Shown: piece by piece, positions 8,219-17,173 of the stretch
Layout of the letters: each line of letters begins with the position of its first letter
Position numbering within the stretch: the first letter of the stretch is position 1
Assembly (NCBI RefSeq): GCF_029892425.1
Contig: NZ_JARXWB010000019.1
Span: 62,001 to 126,000, forward strand
Source: Bradyrhizobium sp. BR13661
Lineage (GTDB): Bacteria; Pseudomonadota; Alphaproteobacteria; Rhizobiales; Xanthobacteraceae
Length of the DNA: 64,000 nt
Direction: 5' to 3'
Program-made: the position numbers and the translations under genes
The notes under the pieces: generated by a model
Told to the model about the DNA's origin: nothing
What the model saw: the letters and a program-made list of their open reading frames with translations, nothing else
The model's database searches: none

Positions 8219-9421
8219 ATGCATCAGGGACGCCATTTCCTTCAGATTCCGGGCCCGAGCCCGGTCCCCGAGCGCGTCCTGCGCGCCATGGACATGCCTG
8301 TCATCGACCACCGGAGTGCCGAGTTCGGCGAACTCGGCCGCACCGTGCTCGAAGGCAGCCAGAGAATTTTCCAGACCAAGGGGCCGGTCATCATCTTCCC
8401 CTCGTCGGGGACGGGCGCCTGGGAGGCCGCGATCGTCAATACGTTGTCGCCCGGCGATAAGGTGCTGATGGTCGAGACCGGTCATTTCGCCACGCTGTGG
8501 CGGCAGATGGCGGCCCGCTTCGGCATCGAGGTTGATTTCGTGCCCGGCGACTGGCGCCGTGGCGCCGACCCTGATGTGATCGAGGCCAGGCTCTCCGAGG
8601 ACAAGGCCCGCGCCATCAAGGCCGTGATGGTCGTGCACAACGAGACCTCGACCGGCGCGACCAGCCGCATTGCCGAGATCCGCGCCGCGATCGACCGCAG
8701 CGGCCATCCGGCGCTGCTGATGGTCGACACCATCTCCTCGCTCGGCTCGGTCGACTACCGCCACGACGAGTGGAAGGTCGATGTCAGTGTCAGCTGCTCG
8801 CAAAAGGGATTCATGCTGCCGCCCGGCCTCGGCTTCAACGCGATCTCGGAGAAGGCGCTCGCCGCATCGAAGACCAACAAGATGCCGCGCTCCTATTTCG
8901 ACTGGGCGGAGATGCTCAAGCCGAACGCCAACGGCTTCTTTCCCTACACGCCGGCGACCAATCTGCTCTACGGCCTGCGTGAGGCGATCGCGATGCTGCT
9001 CGAAGAGGGGCTCGACAACGTGTTTGCCCGGCACCAGCGGCTCGCGGCCGCAACGCGTGCCGCGGTCAATCATTGGGGGCTCGAAGTGCTGTGCCAGGAG
9101 CCTTCAGAGTTCTCGCCGGTGCTGACCGCGGTGCTGATGCCGCCGGGCCATGACGCCGATCAGTTCCGCAAGGTCGTGCTCGACAATTACAACATGTCGC
9201 TCGGCTCCGGGCTGTCGAAGGTCGCGGGAAAAGTCTTCCGCATCGGCCATCTCGGCGAATGCAATGCGCTGACACTGCTCGGCGCGCTCACCGGCGTCGA
9301 GATGGGCCTGTCGGTCGCCGGCGTGCCGCACCGCTCCGGCGGCGTCGATGTCGCCATGAAGCTCTTGGAGCAGCGGCCGCAGGGCAACGCATCGCCGCAC
9401 CTGAAAGTGGTCGGTACATAA
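8219..9421 (+). CDS. Class V aminotransferase, serine-glyoxylate aminotransferase type (copy 1)
   Basis: A 400-residue PLP enzyme of the SgaA/AGT group, which moves the amino group of serine, alanine or a related donor to glyoxylate, giving glycine. Family marks are GRHFLQIPGPSPVP at the N-terminus, FPSSGTGAWEAA (cofactor phosphate region), MVDTISSLGS with the PLP Asp, and VSCSQKGFMLPPGLG, whose Lys near residue 197 forms the Schiff base. The ATG at 8219 has an excellent ribosome site (GGGAGGT); a longer reading from 8168 would run through the candidate operator. An MFS carrier follows, then a paralogue about two-thirds identical by eye. The nearby hydroxyacid dehydrogenase could supply the glyoxylate. 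Confidence 0.9.
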   Translation: MHQGRHFLQIPGPSPVPERVLRAMDMPVIDHRSAEFGELGRTVLEGSQRIFQTKGPVIIFPSSGTGAWEAAIVNTLSPGDKVLMVETGHFATLWRQMAARFGIEVDFVPGDWRRGADPDVIEARLSEDKARAIKAVMVVHNETSTGATSRIAEIRAAIDRSGHPALLMVDTISSLGSVDYRHDEWKVDVSVSCSQKGFMLPPGLGFNAISEKALAASKTNKMPRSYFDWAEMLKPNANGFFPYTPATNLLYGLREAIAMLLEEGLDNVFARHQRLAAATRAAVNHWGLEVLCQEPSEFSPVLTAVLMPPGHDADQFRKVVLDNYNMSLGSGLSKVAGKVFRIGHLGECNALTLLGALTGVEMGLSVAGVPHRSGGVDVAMKLLEQRPQGNASPHLKVVGT

Positions 9422-9473
9422 GTCGCGCGGGACACGCGAGCGGCAATCATAAGAAGCGATCAGGAGGGTGGAG

Positions 9474-10757
9474 ATGGGTGTCAGGTTCAAGGCCACGCAT
9501 GTCGTGCTGGCGATGCTGTGCGCGATGTATTTCATCACCTATGTCGACCGGGTGAACATCGGCACGGCGGCGAGCGAGATCCAGAAGGAGCTGGGTCTGT
9601 CGAACACCCAGCTCGGCCTCGTCTTCTCCGCCTTCGCCTATCCTTATCTTTTGTTCCAGGTGATCGGCGGCTGGGTCGGCGATCATTTCGGCCCGCGCAA
9701 GACGCTGTTCTGGTGCGGCATGATCTGGGCGGTCGCCACCATCTCGACCGGCTTCGTCAACGGTCTTGCCGCCCTGTTCGTGGCGCGCTTCGCGCTCGGC
9801 TTCGGCGAGGGCGCGACGTTCCCGACCGCGACGCGCGCGATGCAGTACTGGACACCGGCCAACCGCCGCGGATTCGCGCAAGGCCTGACCCATTCTTTCG
9901 CCCGGCTCGGCAATGCCGTGACGCCGCCGGTGGTGGCGCTCCTGATCCTGTGGCTGACCTGGCGCGGCGCGTTCGTCGTGCTCGGCTTCGTGAGCCTCGT
10001 CTGGGGCGTGATCTGGGTCTGGTACTTCCGCAACGAGCCGAAGGACCACGCTTCCATCACGCAAGCCGAGCTTGCCGCGCTGCCGCCGCGCCCGACCGGC
10101 GAGCGGCCGCGCGTGCCCTGGGGTCCGCTGCTCGGGCGGATGTGGCCGGTGACGTTGACCTATTTCTGCTACGGCTGGTGCCTGTGGCTCTATCTCAACT
10201 GGCTGCCGCTGTTCTTCAAGAACAACTACAATCTCGACATCAAGAACTCGGCGCTGTTCGCCTCCGGCGTCTTCTTCGCCGGCGTGATCGGCGACAGCGT
10301 CGGCGGCGTGATCTCGGACAGGATCCTCGATCGCACCGGCAATGTCCGCCTGGCACGGCTCAGCGTCACCGTAACAGGGTTTACGGGGGCGCTGCTCTCG
10401 CTATTCCCGATCCTGTTCGTCCACGACATCACTGTTGTCGCGCTGTGTCTGTCGGCCGGCTTCTTCTGCGCCGAGCTCGTGATCGGCCCGATGTGGTCGA
10501 TCCCGATGGACATTGCCCCGAAATATTCGGGGACCGCGTCAGGACTGATGAATACGGGTTCGGCCTTCGCCGCGATTGTCTCGCCGCTGGTCGCGGGCTT
10601 CGTGATCGATGCGACCGGCAACTGGTACCTGCCGTTCCTGATGTCGATGGGGCTGCTGCTGCTCGGCGGCGTCTCTGCCTTCCTGATGCATCCGGAACGC
10701 CCGTTTACCGAGGCCGAGGGGCGGGTGCCGTCCGGCAAGGTGGTGGCCGCGGAGTAG
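9474..10757 (+). CDS. MFS transporter, anion:cation symporter (ACS) type
   Basis: A 427-residue major facilitator with 12 predicted membrane segments. The N-terminal MYFITYVDRVNIG and the loop GGWVGDHFGPRKT between helices 2 and 3 are typical of the ACS group, which imports organic anions such as hexuronates, phthalate or tartrate with protons. The long central loop ends near PRPTGERP, after which the second half begins. I chose the ATG at 9474 because AGGAGG lies six bases upstream; the GTG at 9468 is less suitable. The gene is placed between the two serine-glyoxylate-type aminotransferases, so the carried compound is probably the pathway substrate. Its identity cannot be told from sequence. 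Confidence 0.88.
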   Translation: MGVRFKATHVVLAMLCAMYFITYVDRVNIGTAASEIQKELGLSNTQLGLVFSAFAYPYLLFQVIGGWVGDHFGPRKTLFWCGMIWAVATISTGFVNGLAALFVARFALGFGEGATFPTATRAMQYWTPANRRGFAQGLTHSFARLGNAVTPPVVALLILWLTWRGAFVVLGFVSLVWGVIWVWYFRNEPKDHASITQAELAALPPRPTGERPRVPWGPLLGRMWPVTLTYFCYGWCLWLYLNWLPLFFKNNYNLDIKNSALFASGVFFAGVIGDSVGGVISDRILDRTGNVRLARLSVTVTGFTGALLSLFPILFVHDITVVALCLSAGFFCAELVIGPMWSIPMDIAPKYSGTASGLMNTGSAFAAIVSPLVAGFVIDATGNWYLPFLMSMGLLLLGGVSAFLMHPERPFTEAEGRVPSGKVVAAE

Positions 10758-10872
10758 GGCCGGCGGAGGTCCGCCGCTTATGCATGGGAGTCGCCCTTTG
10801 GAGAGAGGACAAGCCGGTCAAATGGTGCTATTCGGCGGCCATCAAAACAAGGCTAGACCGGGAAGGACGCCG

Positions 10873-12066
10873 ATGACCGTGCACACTGGAAGGCATTTTC
10901 TCCAGATTCCAGGACCGACCAACGTGCCCGACCGGGTGCTGCGGGCGATGGACATGCCGACGCTGGACCATCGCGGTGCGGAGTTCGCCGAGCTCGGTTT
11001 TGCCGCCTTGGCCTCGATGCAGCGGGTGTTCCGCACCAAGCAGCCCGTGATCATCTTCCCCTCGTCCGGGACAGGCGCCTGGGAAGCGGCGATGGTCAAC
11101 GTGCTCAAGCCCGGCGACAAGGTGTTGATGTGCGAGACCGGGCAGTTCGCCGTGCTGTGGCGCGGCATCGCCGACAAGTTCAAGCTCGACGTCGACTTCA
11201 TCCCGAGCGACTGGCGCCATGGTGCCGACCTTGCCGAGATCGAGAAGCGCCTCGCCGCCGACAAGCAGCACGCGATCAAGGCGGTCTGCGTCGTCCATAA
11301 CGAGACCTCGACCGGCTGCGTCACGCCTCCGCTCGAGGTGCGCAAGCTGCTCGATCGCGTCAAGCACCCGGCGCTGCTGATGGTCGACACCATCTCCGGC
11401 CTCGGCTCGATGGAATACGAGCACGATGCCTGGGGCATCGACGTCTCGGTCGCCGGCTCCCAGAAGGGCCTGATGCTGCCGCCGGGCCTCGGCTTCAACG
11501 CGGTGTCGGAAAAGGCGCTCAGCGTCGCCAAGGCCAACGAGGGCATGCGCTCCTATTGGGACTGGCAGGAGGTCATCTCCTTCAACAAGCTCGGCACCTT
11601 CCCCTACACGCCCGCCACCAATCTGCTGATGGGCCTGCGTGAGGCCGTCAAGATGCTGGAAGAGGAAGGCCTCGAGAACGTCTGGTCCCGCCACAAGCGT
11701 CACAGCGCGGCGACGCGCGCCGCGGCCAAGGTCTGGGGCCTGGAGACGCAGTGCGTCGACCCCGCCGCGCATTCGCCGGCGCTGACTGGCGTGCGCTTGC
11801 CGGACGGACATGACGCCGACGCCTTCCGCAAGGTGGTGCTCGACAATTTCGACATGTCGCTCGGCACAGGCCTGAACAAGGTCAAGGGCAAGGTGTTCCG
11901 CATCGGCCATATCGGCCACTTCAACGATCTGATGCTGATGGGCACGCTCGCCGGCGTCGAGATGGGCCTGGATCTTGCAAAGATACCGCACCGGAGCGGC
12001 GGCGTGTTGGCAGCCATGGATGTCCTGAAGGGACGCGAGGCGGTGCCGATGACGCAGGTGGCTTGA
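10873..12066 (+). CDS. Class V aminotransferase, serine-glyoxylate aminotransferase type (copy 2)
   Basis: A 397-residue paralogue of the enzyme at 8219-9421, collinear along its whole length. It has GRHFLQIPGPTNVPDRVLRA, FPSSGTGAWEAAMVN, MVDTISGLGSMEYEHD and VAGSQKGLMLPPGLG with the PLP lysine. The start at 10873 gives the same N-terminus as copy 1 and follows GGAAGGAC; the open frame extends upstream to 10780 without family similarity. Keeping two diverged copies in one run suggests different donor or acceptor preferences (for example serine versus another amino acid) or paired steps. An enoyl-CoA hydratase follows 24 bp downstream and is probably co-transcribed. Confidence 0.9.
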   Translation: MTVHTGRHFLQIPGPTNVPDRVLRAMDMPTLDHRGAEFAELGFAALASMQRVFRTKQPVIIFPSSGTGAWEAAMVNVLKPGDKVLMCETGQFAVLWRGIADKFKLDVDFIPSDWRHGADLAEIEKRLAADKQHAIKAVCVVHNETSTGCVTPPLEVRKLLDRVKHPALLMVDTISGLGSMEYEHDAWGIDVSVAGSQKGLMLPPGLGFNAVSEKALSVAKANEGMRSYWDWQEVISFNKLGTFPYTPATNLLMGLREAVKMLEEEGLENVWSRHKRHSAATRAAAKVWGLETQCVDPAAHSPALTGVRLPDGHDADAFRKVVLDNFDMSLGTGLNKVKGKVFRIGHIGHFNDLMLMGTLAGVEMGLDLAKIPHRSGGVLAAMDVLKGREAVPMTQVA

Positions 12067-12090
12067 ACGAACTTGGAAGGTGAAAGCGCG

Positions 12091-12888
12091 ATGAACGCAC
12101 CGACGACTGCTAACGAAGACCTGCTCTACTCCGTCACGGACGGCATCGCGCGGATCACCTTCAACCGCCCGCAGGCGCGCAACGCCATGACCTTCGCCAT
12201 GTATGACCGCATGGCGGAGATCTGCCAGGAGATCAACGCCGATCGTTCGATCAAGGCGCTGATCCTCACCGGCGCCGGCGACAAGGCGTTTGCGTCCGGC
12301 ACCGACATCTCGCAATTCCGCGCGTTCAAGACCGCGCAGGATGCGCTCGATTACGAGGCGCGGATCGACCGGGTGCTCGGCACGCTCGAGCAGTGCCGGG
12401 TGCCGGTGATCGCGGCGATCGCGGGTGCCTGCACCGGCGGCGGCGCCGGCATCGCGGCCTGCTGCGATCTTCGTATCGGCACCGAGACGACGCGCATGGG
12501 TTTCCCGATCGCACGCACGCTCGGCAATTGCCTGTCGATGTCGAACATCAGCCGCGTCGTCTCCCTGGTCGGGCCTGCCCGCACCAAGGATCTGATCTTC
12601 AGGGCGCGCCTCGTCGAGGCACAGGAAGCGCTGTCGCTCGGCCTGCTCACCGAAATCGTTCCTGATGTCGAGACGCTGCAGCGCCGCGCCGACGAGACCG
12701 CAAAGCTCGTTGCGAGCCATGCGCCGCTGACGCTGGAGACGACCAAGGAGGCGGTGCGTCGCATCCGCCCCACGCTGTCGCGCGAACAGGGCGAGGATCT
12801 GATCCTCAAGGCCTATATGAGCGAAGATTTCCGCGAGGGCATGGACGCCTTCCTCAACAAGCGCACGCCGAACTGGAAGGGAAAGTAG
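12091..12888 (+). CDS. Enoyl-CoA hydratase/isomerase family protein (second in window)
   Basis: A 265-residue crotonase. It shows ITFNRPQARNAMTF, the oxyanion block GDKAFASGTDISQF, the second block IAAIAGACTGGGAGIAACCDLRI, and RTLGNCLSMSNISRVVSLVGP. As in the crotonase at 2858, the GG in the second block replaces the Glu of classical hydratases, so a different acyl-CoA reaction is possible. The ATG at 12091 is preceded by GGAAGGTGAAAG. It ends the run that starts with the aminotransferase at 8219. It may act with the class III CoA-transferase at 17174. Confidence 0.88.
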   Translation: MNAPTTANEDLLYSVTDGIARITFNRPQARNAMTFAMYDRMAEICQEINADRSIKALILTGAGDKAFASGTDISQFRAFKTAQDALDYEARIDRVLGTLEQCRVPVIAAIAGACTGGGAGIAACCDLRIGTETTRMGFPIARTLGNCLSMSNISRVVSLVGPARTKDLIFRARLVEAQEALSLGLLTEIVPDVETLQRRADETAKLVASHAPLTLETTKEAVRRIRPTLSREQGEDLILKAYMSEDFREGMDAFLNKRTPNWKGK

Positions 12889-13020
12889 CCGCTGCTTGGT
12901 CAGCCGAAAGTCATAGGCGGCGGCATGTCCGCCTGCTTGAACTCGCGCTCTTTAGTCCGCACAATGCATCGTTGGATTTCCCGGCATCAAAAAGCCAATA
13001 AGAACCAGGGGACGAAATTC

Positions 13021-14007
13021 GTGCGAATTCCGGTGAAAGCCGTCGGAGCTGCGACGGCCTTGTTGTTGAGCGCGCCGGCCTTTGCCGGCTGGGAGCCCGC
13101 CAAGCCGGTCGAGATCGTGGTGGCGGCGGGCGCGGGCGGCGCCTCCGACCAGATGGCGCGGATGATGCAGGCCGCGATCCAGAAGAACAATCTGATGAAG
13201 CAGCCCGTGGTGGTGTCGCTCAAGGGCGGTGCGTCGGGCGCGGAAGCGCTGATGTACATGAAGTCGAGCGAGGGCGATCCGAACAAGGTGCTGATCGCCT
13301 ACTCGCTGATCTACATGCTGCCGCTGTCGGCCAAGATCCCGTTCAACTGGCGCGAACTGACCCCGGTCTCGGTGATCGCGCTCGACCAGTTCGTGCTGTG
13401 GGACAACAGCGCCGGCCCCAAGTCGGTGAAGGAATTCGTCGACGCGGCGAAGGCGGCATCCGCGCCGTTCAAGATGGGCGGCACCGGCTCCAAGCGCGAG
13501 GATCACGTGCTGACGGTCTTCCTCGAGCAGAAGACCGGCGCAAAATTCTCCTATCTGCCCTACAAGTCCGGCGGCGAGGCCGCGACCCAGCTGGTCGGCA
13601 ACCACACCGAATCCAACGTCAACAATCCATCCGAAAATCTCGAAGTCTGGCGTGCCGGCCAGGTGCGTCCGCTCTGCGTGTTCGACAAGGAGCGCATCTC
13701 CTACACCAGCAAGGTGACGGACACCCAGTCCTGGGCCGACATCCCGACCTGCAAGGAGGAGGGCGTCGACGTCCAGTACCTGATGCTGCGCGCGATGTTC
13801 CTGCCCGGCAAGGTCACGCCCGAGCAGCAGGCGTTCTACGTCGAGCTGTTCCACAAGGTGACGCAGACCTCCGAATACAAGGACTACATGGAAAAGCAGG
13901 CGTTGAAGCCGATCTTCCTCACCGGCAAGGACATGGTGCAGTTCCTCGAAGAGGACGACGCCCAGAACAAGGCGCTGATGACGGAAGCCGGATTCGTCGC
14001 AAAGTAG
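13021..14007 (+). CDS. TctC/Bug-family tripartite tricarboxylate transporter substrate-binding protein
   Basis: The periplasmic receptor of a TTT transporter, 328 residues from a GTG at 13021. That start gives a compact signal peptide, RIPVKAVGAATALLLSAPAFA, cut before GWEPAKP; earlier ATGs would put a long charged stretch before it. The mature protein has EIVVAAGAGGASDQMARMM and KTGAKFSYLPYKSGGEAA, as in Bug proteins, though the early part diverges from the usual VPFxAGG form. It is followed directly by TctB and TctA genes. The system would use a proton or sodium gradient to import a carboxylate. Two internal Cys (LCVFDKE and PTCKEEG) are less common in the family. Confidence 0.88.
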   Translation: MRIPVKAVGAATALLLSAPAFAGWEPAKPVEIVVAAGAGGASDQMARMMQAAIQKNNLMKQPVVVSLKGGASGAEALMYMKSSEGDPNKVLIAYSLIYMLPLSAKIPFNWRELTPVSVIALDQFVLWDNSAGPKSVKEFVDAAKAASAPFKMGGTGSKREDHVLTVFLEQKTGAKFSYLPYKSGGEAATQLVGNHTESNVNNPSENLEVWRAGQVRPLCVFDKERISYTSKVTDTQSWADIPTCKEEGVDVQYLMLRAMFLPGKVTPEQQAFYVELFHKVTQTSEYKDYMEKQALKPIFLTGKDMVQFLEEDDAQNKALMTEAGFVAK

Positions 14008-14037
14008 CCGCTTTTCTCCCTCCGTCCCTCACAGAGC

Positions 14038-14580
14038 ATGTCCCAAACCGATCTTGAAATCGTCGTCGACGATCCCACCGCGCCTGAAGACAACTCTCCC
14101 GCTGTCACCAGTTCTGGCACGGTCGAAATCATCGCCTGCTTGCTGTTGCTCGCGCTCGCGGCAATCCTGGGCTTTGACAATTGGCGCACCGGTGCGTCCT
14201 GGGATTCGACCGGGCCCGAGCCCGGCTATTTCCCGTTCTATCTGTCCATCGTGCTCGGCGGCGCCAGCCTCTACGGCTTGATCGCAGCGCTTCTCGCGCG
14301 CCGCACGGTAACCGAAACTTTCGTTACGCGCGCGCAAGCGCGCCGCGTGATGGCGGTGTTCGTGCCGACGCTGCTGTTTTGCCTGGTGACGCAGTTTCTC
14401 GGCCTCTACGTCGCAAGCTTCCTGCTGATCGCGGGCTTCATGCGCCTGATCGGCAAGATCGCGCTGTGGAAATCGTTGCTCACCGCCTTCCTGTTCACGG
14501 CGATCATGTTCGTCACCTTCGATATCGCCTTCGACGTCATCATGCCGAAGGGACCGCTCGAAGCGGCCCTCGGCTACTAG
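14038..14580 (+). CDS. TctB-family small membrane subunit of TTT transporter
   Basis: A 180-residue membrane protein with four hydrophobic segments: IIACLLLLALAAILGF, then FYLSIVLGGASLYGLIAAL, then VFVPTLLFCLVTQFLGLYV, and a last pair near LLTAFLFTAIMFVTFD. This is the size and layout of TctB, the poorly conserved small subunit. It lies 30 bp after the binding-protein gene and 10 bp before TctA, which makes the assignment secure despite weak sequence signatures. The N-terminal 35 residues are acidic and cytoplasmic. Confidence 0.85.
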   Translation: MSQTDLEIVVDDPTAPEDNSPAVTSSGTVEIIACLLLLALAAILGFDNWRTGASWDSTGPEPGYFPFYLSIVLGGASLYGLIAALLARRTVTETFVTRAQARRVMAVFVPTLLFCLVTQFLGLYVASFLLIAGFMRLIGKIALWKSLLTAFLFTAIMFVTFDIAFDVIMPKGPLEAALGY

Positions 14581-14590
14581 GCGGCCCGCG

Positions 14591-16120
14591 ATGGAAGCCT
14601 TCGGTCTCCTGCTTCACGGCTTCGCCGTCCTGCTGACGTGGAAGACGCTCGTGCTGATGATGGTCGGGCTTGTGCTCGGCATCTTTGTCGGCGTCCTTCC
14701 TGGCCTCGGCGGCCCCAACGGCGTGGCGATCCTGCTGCCGCTCACCTTCACGATGGATCCGACGTCGGCGATCGTGATGCTGTCGTGTATTTACTGGGGC
14801 GCGCTGTTTGGCGGTGCGATCACCTCGATCCTGTTCAACATCCCCGGTGAGGCCTGGTCGGTCGCGACCACCTTCGATGGCTATCCGATGGCGCAGCAGG
14901 GCAGGGCGGCGGAGGCGCTGACGGCTGCGTTCACGTCGTCCTTCATCGGCTCGCTCGTTGCGGTGCTGCTGATTACATTTCTCGCGCCGATGATCTCGTC
15001 CTTTGCGCTGAAGTTCGGCCCGCCCGAGTTCTTCGCGGTGTATCTCCTGACGTTCTGTTCCTTCGTCGGCCTCGGGCGCGAGGCCAAGCACAAGACCGTC
15101 ATCTCGATGTCGCTGGGGCTCCTGCTCGCCGGCATCGGCATGGACACTGTGTCGGGCCAGCTGCGCATGACTTTCGGCTCGTCCGAGCTCCTGCGCGGCA
15201 TCAATTTCCTCGTCGCCGTGATCGGCCTGTTCGGCATCAGCGAGATCCTGCTGACGATGGAGGAGCGGCTGGCGCTGCGCGGTCACGCGGCGAGCATCTC
15301 GCTGCGCGTGGTGCTGGGCGTGTGGAAGGACCTGCCGAAATACTGGGTGACGCTGTTGCGCTCGTCCTTCATCGGCTGTTGGCTCGGCATCACGCCGGGC
15401 GGTGCGATTGCGGCGTCCTTCATGGGCTACAATCTGGCAAAGCGTTTTGCTGGGGATCCCGAGACCTTCGGCAAGGGCCGCATCGAGGGCGTGTTCGCGC
15501 CGGAAACGGCGGCGCACGCCTCCGGCACGTCGGCACTGCTGCCGATGCTGGCGCTCGGCATTCCCGGCTCCGGCACCGCCGCGATCCTGCTTGGCGGGTT
15601 GATGGTGTGGGGTCTCAATCCGGGCCCGCTGCTGTTCGTCGAGCACAAGGATTTCGTCTGGGGCCTGATCGCCTCGATGTATCTCGGCAATGTCGTCGGC
15701 CTCGTGCTGGTGCTGACGACGGTGCCGATCTTCGCCTCGATCCTGCGCGTGCCGTTCGCCGCGGTCGCACCGATGATCGTGGTATCCTGCGCGATCGGCG
15801 CCTATGCGATCCAGAACGCGATGTTCGACATCTGGCTGATGCTCGGCTTCGGTGTCGTCGGTTACGTCTTCAAGAAGATCGGCATTCCGCTCGCGCCGTT
15901 CACGCTCGCGCTCGTGCTCGGCAATCGCGCCGAGGACGCCTTCCGCCTCTCGATGATCGGCTCAGGCGGTGACCTCAAGGTGTTCTGGTCGAACGGCCTG
16001 GTCGGCTCGATCACGACGCTGGCGATCGTGCTGCTGTTCTGGCCGGCGATCGACGGGCTGCTCTCCCGCGTCGGGTTGATAAGGCGGACTGGGGAACATC
16101 GCGCTAGGCCTGCGGGATAA
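14591..16120 (+). CDS. tctA: TctA-family large membrane subunit of TTT transporter
   Basis: A 509-residue integral membrane protein with about 11-12 segments. It carries the strong TctA signatures GIFVGVLPGLGGPNGVAILLP, GALFGGAITSILFNIPGE and the mirrored second-half motif LALGIPGSGTAAILLGGL with WGLNPGP. TctA forms the transport path and works with TctB and the periplasmic TctC. It completes a standard C-B-A operon starting at 13021. The C-terminus is charged (RRTGEHRARPAG) and cytoplasmic. Confidence 0.92.
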   Translation: MEAFGLLLHGFAVLLTWKTLVLMMVGLVLGIFVGVLPGLGGPNGVAILLPLTFTMDPTSAIVMLSCIYWGALFGGAITSILFNIPGEAWSVATTFDGYPMAQQGRAAEALTAAFTSSFIGSLVAVLLITFLAPMISSFALKFGPPEFFAVYLLTFCSFVGLGREAKHKTVISMSLGLLLAGIGMDTVSGQLRMTFGSSELLRGINFLVAVIGLFGISEILLTMEERLALRGHAASISLRVVLGVWKDLPKYWVTLLRSSFIGCWLGITPGGAIAASFMGYNLAKRFAGDPETFGKGRIEGVFAPETAAHASGTSALLPMLALGIPGSGTAAILLGGLMVWGLNPGPLLFVEHKDFVWGLIASMYLGNVVGLVLVLTTVPIFASILRVPFAAVAPMIVVSCAIGAYAIQNAMFDIWLMLGFGVVGYVFKKIGIPLAPFTLALVLGNRAEDAFRLSMIGSGGDLKVFWSNGLVGSITTLAIVLLFWPAIDGLLSRVGLIRRTGEHRARPAG

Positions 16121-16270
16121 TATCGTTTGATATCAATAGCCTGACGAATCGGTGGTGTTTTGGTCCGGACACCACTTCAGCTCGATTGTTTCCAGATGTT
16201 GCAGGAGCGGCACAGCTCTTGGGCACGTCTCGGGGTATACTTTCCCTATAACATTCGCGGAGGGGATTTC

Positions 16271-17095
16271 ATGAAGCGGGTTGTCATTGGAATGGCAGCG
16301 GCGATGTCGCTGTTCGCATCGGGCGCACTGGCAGCCGACTTGGCGGCGAAGCCCTACGTCAAAGCACCGGCCGTTGCTGCTGTGGTGGATAGCTGGACCG
16401 GGTTCTATATCGGCGGCAATCTCGGCTACAGCTGGGGGCGCGCGCGTAACACCGAAACCATTTCGAACTTTGCAACAGGTGCGGCTCTGGCGACCGGCAC
16501 CGGCAGCAACAATGTCAATGGCGTGATCGGCGGCGGCCAGATCGGCTACAATTGGCAAGTGCAGAACTGGTTGTTCGGTCTTGAAACCGACATTCAGGGC
16601 AGTGGCGAGAAGGGCTCGATCAACTTTGTCTGCGTCGCCTGCGCCAACGACGGAACGAACATCACCTCGACCGTCACCCAGAAGCTGTCATGGTTCGGCA
16701 CCGCGCGCGGTCGCGCGGGTGTCCTGGTAACCCCGAGCGTCCTGCTTTACGGAACCGGCGGTCTCGCCTACGGCCAGTTGAAGACCGGTGGAAGCATCAC
16801 CGGCACGAACATTGGCGGCGTTCCGGTTACCGTGGCGTTCCCGGGGACGTCGTCGACGCGGGTGGGCTGGACGGCTGGTGTTGGCGTCGAGGGAAAGATC
16901 GCGCCGAACTGGACCGCGAAACTCGAATACCTCTATATGGATCTTGGCTCGGTCAGCGCCGGCCCGATTGCGACAACCATTCTGGTTCCGGTTCGGACCG
17001 CCGGTGGCGTGTCCTATTCGTCACGCTTCACCGACAACATCCTGCGCGCCGGCATCAACTACCAGTTCGGTGGCCCCGTGGTCGCGAAGTACTGA
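16271..17095 (+). CDS. Outer-membrane beta-barrel protein, Omp25/31-like
   Basis: A 274-residue outer-membrane protein of the Omp25/31 group widespread in Rhizobiales. It begins with a signal peptide (MKRVVIGMAAAMSLFASGALA, cut before ADLAAKPYVK). It continues with SWTGFYIGGNLGYSWG, the usual first strand, and GVIGGGQIGYNWQ. Alternating strands such as WFGTARGRAGVLV and WTAGVGVEGKIAPNWTAKLEYLY follow, and it ends in an aromatic residue (VVAKY) as barrel proteins do. The ATG at 16271 follows CGGAGGGG. It lies 150 bp after tctA and has its own terminator at 17124, so it is probably a separate unit. It likely serves as a structural barrel or porin. Confidence 0.9.
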   Translation: MKRVVIGMAAAMSLFASGALAADLAAKPYVKAPAVAAVVDSWTGFYIGGNLGYSWGRARNTETISNFATGAALATGTGSNNVNGVIGGGQIGYNWQVQNWLFGLETDIQGSGEKGSINFVCVACANDGTNITSTVTQKLSWFGTARGRAGVLVTPSVLLYGTGGLAYGQLKTGGSITGTNIGGVPVTVAFPGTSSTRVGWTAGVGVEGKIAPNWTAKLEYLYMDLGSVSAGPIATTILVPVRTAGGVSYSSRFTDNILRAGINYQFGGPVVAKY

Positions 17096-17123
17096 AATCG
17101 ACAGAGGTGTCCTACGAGAAGCA

Positions 17124-17149
17124 AAGCCCGGCTCGCGCCGGGCTTTTTT
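17124..17149 (+). terminator. Intrinsic terminator after the Omp25-like gene
   Basis: A perfect 9-bp stem (AAGCCCGGC at 17124-17132, GCCGGGCTT at 17137-17145) with a TCGC loop and a run of six T residues at 17144-17149. It sits 29 bp past the stop codon and before the convergent CoA-transferase gene. Confidence 0.9.
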
Positions 17150-17173
17150 CATCAGCGCCTGCGCGCGAGATGC

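Noticed and set aside
10828..12720. A 630-codon minus-strand open frame across the second aminotransferase and the crotonase
   Set aside because: It spans two convincing plus-strand genes and has antisense-type composition with no domain.
16210..16250. A sigma70 promoter (TTGGGC with TATACT or TATAAC) before the Omp25-like gene
   Set aside because: The spacers are 11 and 22 nt, neither suitable; a promoter must be near but cannot be placed.
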